Source: Bacteroides sp. M10 (GTDB lineage Bacteria > Bacteroidota > Bacteroidia > Bacteroidales > Bacteroidaceae). From it: DNA of 64,000 nt. Below are positions 55,566-62,394 of the stretch, piece by piece. Position 1 is the first letter of the stretch. Each line of letters starts with the position of its first letter. The stretch is from assembly GCF_014334015.1 (NCBI RefSeq), contig NZ_CP060488.1:124001-188000 (forward strand), given 5' to 3'. Under the pieces are notes generated by a model. That model saw only the letters and a program-made list of their open reading frames with translations. It was not told where the DNA came from and searched no databases. The translations under genes were made by a program, and so were the position numbers.

Positions 55566-55930
55566 TTAGCTTGAATTGCCAAAATTAAACAAAAACATTT
55601 TTTGTAGTGATAACAAAAGTCTTTATCTTTGTCCTCAGTATTCTCCATGAGCAAACTACCGCAAAAGCACGTAGCAAATTAGTGGGATAATTCATGGGAT
55701 ATGCTTGAAGTTAAAAATATAAAGTTTTAAATATCAGCGTGGTAACTCTGAAAGGAGAATCCCAGGCGAATCACCAAGAAAATCCCTTGATAATCTATGA
55801 TTATCGGGGGATTTTTCTTAAAAAAAGACATTCAAGCCTACTCTCACAAAACTTTGCTAGTAATTTATAACACCACAATCTTCTATTACATATCTATTGA
55901 TCTTGTTAGTTTCAATAGGAGGTTGTACCT
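55566..55930. other. Gene-free end of the island with attR and upstream region of the urea transporter
   Basis: No ORF of note. It contains attR (55761-55819) and, at its right end, AGGAGG (55917-55922) which serves as ribosome-binding site for the next gene. Only the tRNA 3' end is duplicated here; no D arm or anticodon arm is present. Confidence 0.6.
55761..55819 (+). repeat. attR-like repeat of the tRNA-Lys 3' end
   Basis: CCCAGGCGAATCACCA and the following hairpin match 46052-46108 with one G-to-A change and two inserted bases: an extra T after CCC and an extra G before GGGG. The two insertions face each other in the stem (T·G pairs), so the hairpin is kept. Confidence 0.75.
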
Positions 55931-56833
55931 TTGTCATCATTTTATCAGTTAATATTTTATGCAATGGTCTTTATACACAATTTATTACTCATTCTGGGAC
56001 GTGGAATAGGACAAGTGATGTTTCAGAATAATGCGTTATCCGGATTATTAATGCTAATTGGAATATTCCTAAACTCATGGAAAATGGGAATGCTAGCAGT
56101 CTGCGGTAATATAATAAGTACACTGACAGCCTATTTTTCAGGATATAAACGCAATGATATTAAAAATGGATTATACGGATTTAATGGAACTTTAGTAGGT
56201 ATAGCGGTTGGCGTATTTCTGCAATTATCAGTAGGAAGTTTAATCATGCTGACTATCGCTTCGGCCCTTTCCACGTGGATTGCCTATTTTTTCAGTCAAC
56301 AACGTTTGCTCCCTGGCTTTACTGCTCCTTTCATTCTTGCTGTATGGGGAATGTTGGGAGTTTGTAGCTGGCTTATATCAGATTTACTACCAGTTTCCGA
56401 TACGGTTATTGATACCACACAGAATATTAATTATTTCCAAGCCTTCTGTTTAAGCATAGGGCAAGTCATGTTTCAGGGAAATACAGTTCTAGCTGGATTA
56501 TTTTTTCTTATAGGCATTTTGATCAGTTCTCGAAAGGCAACTCTCTATACTATCTTAGGAGCACTTCTTCCTATTCCTCTAGCTATTTTGCTGGAAGTAG
56601 ATGCTACAAACTTAAATACCGGATTAATGGGCTATAATGGTGTATTATGTGCCATAGCTTTAGGAGGAACGTCATGGAAAAGTGGAGTATGGGCAGGATG
56701 CTCAGTCTTATTGTCCACTGCATTACAGATCCTAGGAATGGGATTGGGTATCATTACCTTAACCGCTCCTTTTGTTATATCTGTATGGATTATAATAATG
56801 ATACAGAAAGTAATGAGGACACAGAATAAATAA
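55931..56833 (+). CDS. Urea transporter (UT family)
   Basis: A 300-residue inner-membrane channel-type urea transporter. Two internal repeats are visible: GRGIGQVMFQNNALSGLLML in the first half and SIGQVMFQGNTVLAGLFFL in the second, each followed by a helix and a GLxGFNG/YNG loop (YGFNGTLVGIAVGVF; GYNGVLCAIALGG). I chose the TTG at 55931 because AGGAGG lies 8 bp upstream; the first ATG in frame is 55964. No urease or nitrogen regulator is in the window. It is outside the island repeats but flanks them. Complete. Confidence 0.88.
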   Translation: MSSFYQLIFYAMVFIHNLLLILGRGIGQVMFQNNALSGLLMLIGIFLNSWKMGMLAVCGNIISTLTAYFSGYKRNDIKNGLYGFNGTLVGIAVGVFLQLSVGSLIMLTIASALSTWIAYFFSQQRLLPGFTAPFILAVWGMLGVCSWLISDLLPVSDTVIDTTQNINYFQAFCLSIGQVMFQGNTVLAGLFFLIGILISSRKATLYTILGALLPIPLAILLEVDATNLNTGLMGYNGVLCAIALGGTSWKSGVWAGCSVLLSTALQILGMGLGIITLTAPFVISVWIIIMIQKVMRTQNK

Positions 56834-57360
56834 AAGACTATTTGTACTATTTGTTACTAGTGAAAATATCAAATAATCTCAGAGTATTATACTTGGCAGG
56901 AGCCTCCTATATTATTTAAATGAGTATAAAATATTACCACATTTAAGCCGAAAGACAAGCGTACATTAGTCCAATGAGTGTAATGTAAGAAACTATCATA
57001 TCACTTTTTTAGCTGAATTTAATTATATTGTTATAGAAAATAACAAAGTGAATTACAGCAAAGTGAATTAACCTTCTTACTCATATAAAGTGATATAACA
57101 ATTTCCCGCATAATAAATGAACCATCATACATTCATACTTAATGTTTAGATTTAGATATATCTATTAAACTTCAAATAAAAGCAAGTCACCACAACTACT
57201 TCAATAAATAAAGTTATATATTTTTTCAACATAAATAAATATATTGATTAAATATACCCTATATCAAAATTATTCTTTCAAAATATACACTCAATAATTT
57301 TTTATTATCATCTATATAATATATATTTGCAATTAAAAGTAACCATAAATTACAATAGCT
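56834..57360. other. AT-rich gene-free region upstream of the Hxs cluster
   Basis: No credible gene. A 12 bp direct repeat, CAAAGTGAATTA, occurs at 57044-57055 and 57059-57070. The hxsA promoter element lies at 57322-57329. Otherwise very AT-rich without recognised structure. Confidence 0.5.
57322..57329 (+). promoter_or_regulatory. -7 promoter element for the hxs operon
   Basis: TATATTTG matches TAnnTTTG, 31 bp before the hxsA ATG. No clear -33 element. Confidence 0.5.
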
Positions 57361-58218
57361 ATGAAAACAAAATTTAAAGATCTCCTAAAAGGCATTTTTT
57401 TAACATCTGTAGCTTCACTTATTTCATCTAACGAAGCCAATGCTATATCTTATGACCTTTCAAGAATAAGTGATGACAACAACATTGAACAAGGAAAAAA
57501 GAATGATCTCTCACAGAAATATATACTTAAAATCCATAACGACAACTCATTTTTAATAGCAGGACATAGAAGCCATCGCTCGCACTCTTCACATAGATCT
57601 CATTCTTCACACAGATCTAGTAGCTATGGAAGCTATAGTGGTTCTTCAACTACTACAAGCTCCAGCACTTCAACCTATAACACTAATACAACGACTAGCA
57701 CAAAGACTACTTACTCATTAGGAGAAAGAAATATTATTAGTGGTGTTTCAGGTAAAGATGTTGCAGAATTAGCTAATAAATTAGTCAAGATAAGATATAT
57801 AATAGAGTCAGACATAGAAAAGAATTATTCTGGAGATGTCAAATATTCTATTAGACTAGAAAATGCTATTAAGAAATTTCAAAAGGATCATAATCAAGTG
57901 GTAGACGGTATTGTTGGAAAGAAAACAATTGAAGCTATTAACAAACAAATAGAACAAATAAATCGTAAAACAGTAAATACGGACGTTCAAAAATATAATT
58001 TAGGAGACCGCATACTTAAAAAACAAATGCAAGGGTACGATGTAACCCAACTTAAAAACATCCTAATCGACAAAGGATATTTATCTGGAAAACTACTCAA
58101 GGGAACTTCCCTTTTTGATGAAGAAACAGAAAAAGCCGTTATTAAATTCCAAAAATCAATAGGAATAGATGCTGATGGCATTGTAGAAACCCAAACAGTA
58201 TATTTTCTAAAAAAGTAA
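57361..58218 (+). CDS. hxsA: His-Xaa-Ser repeat protein HxsA (predicted modified substrate)
   Basis: A 285-residue secreted protein. A signal-like N-terminus (about 1-28, ending NEANA) leads to a block of six consecutive H-x-S triplets (His69, 72, 75, 78, 81 and 84), then a Ser/Thr/Tyr-rich low-complexity stretch (to about 120). Two peptidoglycan-binding_1-like domains follow (about 120-200, with AIKKFQKDHNQVVDGIVGKK; about 215-285, with AVIKFQKSIGIDADGIVETQ). The HxS block and the hxsD-hxsB-hxsC genes directly downstream define the His-Xaa-Ser system of the TIGRFAM/NCBI models. The HxS block is the expected target of the radical SAM enzymes; the chemistry is not established. The first gene of a four-gene operon. 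Confidence 0.88.
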   Translation: MKTKFKDLLKGIFLTSVASLISSNEANAISYDLSRISDDNNIEQGKKNDLSQKYILKIHNDNSFLIAGHRSHRSHSSHRSHSSHRSSSYGSYSGSSTTTSSSTSTYNTNTTTSTKTTYSLGERNIISGVSGKDVAELANKLVKIRYIIESDIEKNYSGDVKYSIRLENAIKKFQKDHNQVVDGIVGKKTIEAINKQIEQINRKTVNTDVQKYNLGDRILKKQMQGYDVTQLKNILIDKGYLSGKLLKGTSLFDEETEKAVIKFQKSIGIDADGIVETQTVYFLKK

Positions 58219-58227
58219 TATTCAATT

Positions 58228-58575
58228 ATGATTAAAGCTGAATTAAGGTCAGAAAACACATTTTGTTTTACAATCAATGCCTCTATATTCAATGAGCGTG
58301 TATTGACCAAAGCATTATATTGGTATGCAGAATCATTTATTATTTATTGGAATAAAAACAAAGATAATTTATTTGAAATAACTTTGGAACTTAAACCAAG
58401 CGCAAACAAGATATACACATTTGAATATGTAACCCATAAATTTAATCAAGATTTAATTGATTATAAAAACAGAGATTTGATTACTAATGAAACTAAAGAT
58501 ATTCGTAACATCTTATATGTAAAGGCTTTTGCTAACAACGATGATTTTGAGGATTTTAATTTAGCATCGGAATAA
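58228..58575 (+). CDS. hxsD: His-Xaa-Ser system protein HxsD
   Basis: A 115-residue cytoplasmic protein, no signal peptide. It has an alternating beta/alpha pattern: FCFTINASIFNERVLTKALY, then LFEITLELKPSANKIYTFEY and NILYVKAFANND. Size, position between hxsA and hxsB and general sequence match the HxsD family. Its role is unknown; by analogy with small partner proteins in radical SAM peptide pathways it could bind the substrate, but this is inference. It starts 9 bp after hxsA and its last base overlaps the hxsB start by 1 bp (58575). Confidence 0.8.
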   Translation: MIKAELRSENTFCFTINASIFNERVLTKALYWYAESFIIYWNKNKDNLFEITLELKPSANKIYTFEYVTHKFNQDLIDYKNRDLITNETKDIRNILYVKAFANNDDFEDFNLASE

Positions 58576-59996
58576 TGAATCATTACTATTTATTACCATT
58601 CCGCTTCGAAAGAATCAAGGAACAAGAATTACTCGTCAATGAATTGGGTGATTTTATTTTCGTGCCAACAGGCACTACAGAACGAATCATCAAACGCCAA
58701 CTTAGCAATCAAGAGGATCTTTACAAGGATTTAGTTGCTAACTTCTTTATCTCTGAAAGTCCTATCCCAGAGCTAATAGACAATATAGCAACACGACTAA
58801 GAACTAAAAAGGCCTTTCTCGATTCATTTACATCACTACACATTTTTGTCTTAACTTTAAGATGTAATCAAAATTGTATTTATTGTCAGGCTTCAAGCAA
58901 GGAAAGCTGTGAAGCTATCTATGACATGAAAGAAGAACATCTTTTCAAAGCCATAGATTTGATGTTTCAAAGCCCATCGCACTCCATTACAATGGAATTT
59001 CAAGGTGGAGAACCATCCCTACCTTTTCAACTACTACAGAAAGCAGTAAAAAGAACTGTTGCATTAAATCAAGAATTTAAGAAACAAATAACATATGTTT
59101 TATGCACAAACTCCATCAACCTAACAGATGAAATACTATCACTTTGCAAAGAATATAATATACTTATCTCAACTTCCCTAGATGGTCCAGCTTTCATTCA
59201 TAATCATAACCGAGGAAAAGCTGATAGCTATAACCGTGTAATAGAAGGAATTAACAAAGCTAGGAATTATTTAGGAACAGACAGAATATCAGCACTAATG
59301 ACCACATCAGAATTGTCAATAAATCATCCCAAAGAGATTATTGACAATTATTTATCGAATGGTTTTAATAATGTATTTCTTCGCCCCCTAAATCCTTATG
59401 GATTAGCTCTTAACAATACAAATTGGGAAACATATTTCGATAATTTCATAGAATTCTATAAATCCGCATTGGACTATATTATTGACATAAATATTCAAGG
59501 CCGATTCTTTGTTGAAGAATTCACCTCCATATTATTACGTAAAATACTTACTCCTTTTACAACAGGTTTTGTTGATTTACAATCTCCCTCCGGAATCATC
59601 AACAGTGTTATTGTTTATAATTACGATGGTTATGTATATGCATCTGATGAATCAAGGATGTTAGCAGAATATAATGATAGCACATTCAAGCTAGGACACG
59701 TTACAGATAAATATGAAAGTATTTTTTACGGAAGAAAGGCTCAACAAATAGCCCTAATTTGGGGAACTGAATTTATTGCAGGATGTGCCGATTGCGCTTT
59801 TCAATCTTACTGTGGAGCTGACCCTGTACGAAACTACTCTGCTCAAAATGACATGTATGGTTTTCGTCCTACTTCTTCTTTGTGCAAAAAACACAAAGCA
59901 ATTATCACCTATATATTCTACTTAATTCAGAATGAATATGATAGGGTTATGCCAATATTCAAACAATGGATCAATAGAAATGAAAATGAATTTTGA
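58575..59996 (+). CDS. hxsB: His-Xaa-Ser system radical SAM maturase HxsB
   Basis: A 473-residue radical SAM enzyme. After an N-terminal ~90-residue region (LPFRFERIKEQELLVNELGD) the cluster motif CNQNCIYC (Cys97, Cys101, Cys104; CX3CX2C) begins the radical SAM barrel, with the SAM-binding GGE in MEFQGGEPSLPF. A C-terminal Cys-rich, SPASM-like region (about 405-450) has CADCAFQSYC and a further Cys in SLCKKHK, suggesting auxiliary iron-sulfur clusters. It should act on HxsA. It overlaps hxsD by 1 bp and hxsC by 11-65 bp, indicating tight coupling. Confidence 0.88.
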   Translation: MNHYYLLPFRFERIKEQELLVNELGDFIFVPTGTTERIIKRQLSNQEDLYKDLVANFFISESPIPELIDNIATRLRTKKAFLDSFTSLHIFVLTLRCNQNCIYCQASSKESCEAIYDMKEEHLFKAIDLMFQSPSHSITMEFQGGEPSLPFQLLQKAVKRTVALNQEFKKQITYVLCTNSINLTDEILSLCKEYNILISTSLDGPAFIHNHNRGKADSYNRVIEGINKARNYLGTDRISALMTTSELSINHPKEIIDNYLSNGFNNVFLRPLNPYGLALNNTNWETYFDNFIEFYKSALDYIIDINIQGRFFVEEFTSILLRKILTPFTTGFVDLQSPSGIINSVIVYNYDGYVYASDESRMLAEYNDSTFKLGHVTDKYESIFYGRKAQQIALIWGTEFIAGCADCAFQSYCGADPVRNYSAQNDMYGFRPTSSLCKKHKAIITYIFYLIQNEYDRVMPIFKQWINRNENEF

Positions 59997-60840
59997 TATT
60001 AATTCCAATGATAATTCACTGTTCGTTACCTCACAATGTAATAACAGATGTTTAATGTGTGCACAACCACCATTAAACAGGGATGACATCGATTCCTTTT
60101 GGAACAAAAACATCAAACTAATAGACAATGCTCCCAACGGATTAACTAATATAGGGATCACTGGTGGAGAACCAACGCTGTTGCAAGAAAAATTAATACA
60201 CTTAGTTGAATATATAAAACTTCGTTATCCAGAAAGTCTAATACATATACTTACTAATGGGAGAGCCTTTTCAGACATTCGCTATACCATGAAAATTAAA
60301 GAAATTTCCAATCTTTTATTTGGCATTCCATTACACTCTGACTTTTCAATAGACCACGATACCATAACACAAGTAAAGGGTTCTTATACAGAAACAATGA
60401 AAGGATTATATAATCTCGCAAGTATAGGGGCAGACATAGAATTGCGTATAGTCATTAACAAAATGAATTACCAAAGACTACCCCAATTATCTGAATTTAT
60501 ATGGAAGAATCTACCATTTGTTGCATACATATCATTCATGGGATTAGAAGACACTGGTTATTCGATCAAAAATCACAATAAAGTTTGGATCGACCCGATT
60601 GATTATCAAAAAGAACTTGAAAAGGCAGTTGTAAATTTAGCAGAATGGAAACTAGATGTTTCTATTTTCAACATTCCTATTTGTTTACTAAAACCATCAT
60701 TATACAAATTCGCAAAAAAATCGATTTCTGATTGGAAAGTCTGCTATATAGATGCTTGTTCTAAATGTTCTAAAAAGCATGAATGCTGCGGTCTATTCTC
60801 AACATCCAAAATACAAAGTCCCAGTATAAAACCCATATAA
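59980..60840 (+). CDS. hxsC: His-Xaa-Ser system radical SAM maturase HxsC
   Basis: A second radical SAM enzyme, 286 residues from this start. The frame is open from an ATG at 59932 (64 bp overlap with hxsB); I chose the Met at 59980 (MKMNFDINSNDNSLFVTSQ) as more natural; 59986 is also possible. Cluster motif CNNRCLMC (CX3CX2C; about residues 20-27) follows almost at once, then ITGGEPTLLQEKL (GGEP). The C-terminus is Cys-rich (CYIDACSKCSKKHECCG), pointing to an extra iron-sulfur cluster. Two different radical SAM enzymes for one substrate suggest two modifications or a complex. Last gene of the operon; a hairpin lies about 230 bp downstream. Confidence 0.87.
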   Translation: MKMNFDINSNDNSLFVTSQCNNRCLMCAQPPLNRDDIDSFWNKNIKLIDNAPNGLTNIGITGGEPTLLQEKLIHLVEYIKLRYPESLIHILTNGRAFSDIRYTMKIKEISNLLFGIPLHSDFSIDHDTITQVKGSYTETMKGLYNLASIGADIELRIVINKMNYQRLPQLSEFIWKNLPFVAYISFMGLEDTGYSIKNHNKVWIDPIDYQKELEKAVVNLAEWKLDVSIFNIPICLLKPSLYKFAKKSISDWKVCYIDACSKCSKKHECCGLFSTSKIQSPSIKPI

Positions 60841-61219
60841 TAAAACAAAAAACGAGCTATACTTACATATAGAACTAGAATATTTGATTCAACGTATCAA
60901 TACAAAAATAAAAGTTTTTATCAGTTTTACCCTCATACTCTCACCCTTGCGTTAATCTCCCTATTCATCAAAGTTTCAGGTATGAAGATAAAAGCACCAT
61001 CTTACCACACGAAATAGCTGCTTTTATGCTGTGAAAAATGCTGTAGTGCAGTAAACTTTAAAATAGTGCATCCAAACTCCTTGAACTAAAAAGAGTTTGG
61101 ATACCTCAATATTTATAGTAAAAAACACTATTTATAAAGTTTCAATGAAATCTTAGTTATATCCGAATGAATAACCAAATATCTTTTTTTCTACATTCTT
61201 TCTAAAAAAGATTACCTTT
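60841..61219. other. Gene-free region between hxsC and convergent XRE gene, with a hairpin
   Basis: No gene seen. A perfect 10 bp stem, ATCCAAACTC (61070-61079) with GAGTTTGGAT (61093-61102) and a 13-base loop, could terminate transcription from either side, but a U-run is lacking on the plus strand. Confidence 0.5.
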
Positions 61220-61627
61220 TCACTTACTATCCTCTTTTCCCTTACTATATTTTTCTCTTTCTATTTTCAACAATTCCTCAAACAATTTCACAGCTTGCTC
61301 CATTGAAAAGTGATTGAGATTTTCCACATGAGTGATAGGACCTATATTAGATGCACTCACATGGCAGTTTTCATAAAAATTGTTTGTGCTATATAGGACT
61401 GTTTCTTCCGTGAATTTCTTTAAGCCATCTTCCGTGACACCTAACGCGTCAGCTACTTGTTTTAATTTATCGTCATCTATTTTTTCCGATTGCTCCATTT
61501 TGGAAATAGCCTGTTTAGTCACTCCCAATAGTTCACCCAAATCAGTCTGCGTCATACCACGAAGACGCCGTATTCGTTCTATTTTCCGTCCCAAATGCGA
61601 ATTGTTTGTATAAGATTCTGTTTCCAT
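61220..61627 (-). CDS. XRE-family helix-turn-helix regulator 1
   Basis: A 135-residue protein. The HTH_3 domain (about 12-68: KIERIRRLRGMTQTDLGELL, GVTKQAISKMEQSE) is followed by a short linker and a C-terminal helix (SMEQAVKLFEELLKIEREKY), possibly for dimerisation. It is a paralog of the gene 45 bp upstream (same layout and same final ELL...EREK helix). No toxin partner is visible. The target genes are unknown; the divergent susC at 62395 is the nearest candidate. Confidence 0.85.
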   Translation of the reverse strand: METESYTNNSHLGRKIERIRRLRGMTQTDLGELLGVTKQAISKMEQSEKIDDDKLKQVADALGVTEDGLKKFTEETVLYSTNNFYENCHVSASNIGPITHVENLNHFSMEQAVKLFEELLKIEREKYSKGKEDSK

Positions 61628-61672
61628 AATAATAAATTTATTTTTAACTTATCTCAATCTACTAATTTATAA

Positions 61673-62062
61673 TCACTTATTTTTCAGTAACTCCACTTTC
61701 TCCCTTTCACTTTGGAGTAAACGTTCATACAATTCCACTATTTTATCCACTGGATTGAATTGTTGTGCGATTGATGTAGAACCTTGTTCAAAGGTGTTGT
61801 CTCTGATATTATTAATATTATAGATAGCCTTCTCCACATCAAAGTCTTTAATCACTTCCGCAGATATTCCCAACACAGAAGCAATTTGATTTAAAAGACC
61901 TTCTTCTATTTCTTCCTGTTTTTCAATCTTTGAGATGACCTGCTGGTTTACACCAAGATCAGCCGCTAGAGCTTCTTGCTTCATACCAAAGTAAACACGG
62001 ATCTTTTGCAGATTATGCCCTACATGTCTCCGGTTCGCTTTATCTTTTACTTCGATATCCAT
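61673..62062 (-). CDS. XRE-family helix-turn-helix regulator 2
   Basis: A 129-residue protein with HTH_3 (about 15-70: NLQKIRVYFGMKQEALAADL, GVNQQVISKIEKQE), a linker (YNINNIRDNTFEQGSTSIAQ) and a C-terminal helix (KIVELYERLLQSEREKVELL). It shares the architecture of the next gene downstream, so the two arose by duplication. They lie 45 bp apart on the minus strand, probably co-transcribed, divergent from a susC gene across 332 bp. Confidence 0.85.
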   Translation of the reverse strand: MDIEVKDKANRRHVGHNLQKIRVYFGMKQEALAADLGVNQQVISKIEKQEEIEEGLLNQIASVLGISAEVIKDFDVEKAIYNINNIRDNTFEQGSTSIAQQFNPVDKIVELYERLLQSEREKVELLKNK

Positions 62063-62394
62063 ATCATTATTTTTTTAAGTAGTACATTGAGACAAAGATA
62101 GTAAAAATCAACCCAAATCAAATCAAAGTCAACTTTATTTTTTTCAATCCCCAGTTCTATATGCATAATTTTGTCCTGTCAGTTTTTTACTGACAGGAAT
62201 CGTGGCGCCACATTCAAAACAGTATCAGAATGATATTCAATTGACATTGACATTCTGAACAATCATCATTTAACCAATAAAATCTAATAGCCTATGGGGT
62301 AAGTAAAGTCGTTACAATCGAGACATAGCTTTAAATTGTCCGAAAATTTAGCTATCCAAAAACAAATTAGTAAACATACAATTAAACAAAAAGC
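62063..62394. promoter_or_regulatory. Divergent regulatory region with two adjacent inverted repeats
   Basis: 332 bp between the XRE pair and susC. A 10 bp-arm inverted repeat, TCCTGTCAGT (62174-62183) with ACTGACAGGA (62189-62198), is directly followed by the perfect palindrome GTGGCGCCAC (62202-62211). They could be regulator sites or an RNA hairpin in the susC leader. No clear TAnnTTTG promoter with -33 partner was fixed. Confidence 0.45.

Larger units (their letters stand above)
46052..55819. mobile_element. Decayed mobile island integrated at tRNA-Lys(UUU)
   Basis: A 9.8 kb block between direct repeats of the tRNA 3' end. It contains regulator and ferredoxin genes, an RteC-like broken gene, an HTH gene, a BfmA/BtgA-type mobilisation gene, a relaxase with a nonsense codon, an IS630 element and a putative phage-defence operon. 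These are typical of small Bacteroides mobilisable elements. I saw no integrase gene, so the island is probably immobile unless helped in trans. Base composition is distinctly AT-rich from about 50.7 kb on. Confidence 0.7.

Noticed and set aside
55741..55819. A second tRNA-Lys gene
   Set aside because: Only the 3' part (from CCCAGG) is present; the D and anticodon arms are absent, so it is an attachment-site copy.
57361..58218. HxsA as an ordinary cell-wall hydrolase
   Set aside because: It has two peptidoglycan-binding-like domains but no catalytic domain, and the H-x-S block with the downstream radical SAM genes points to the Hxs system.
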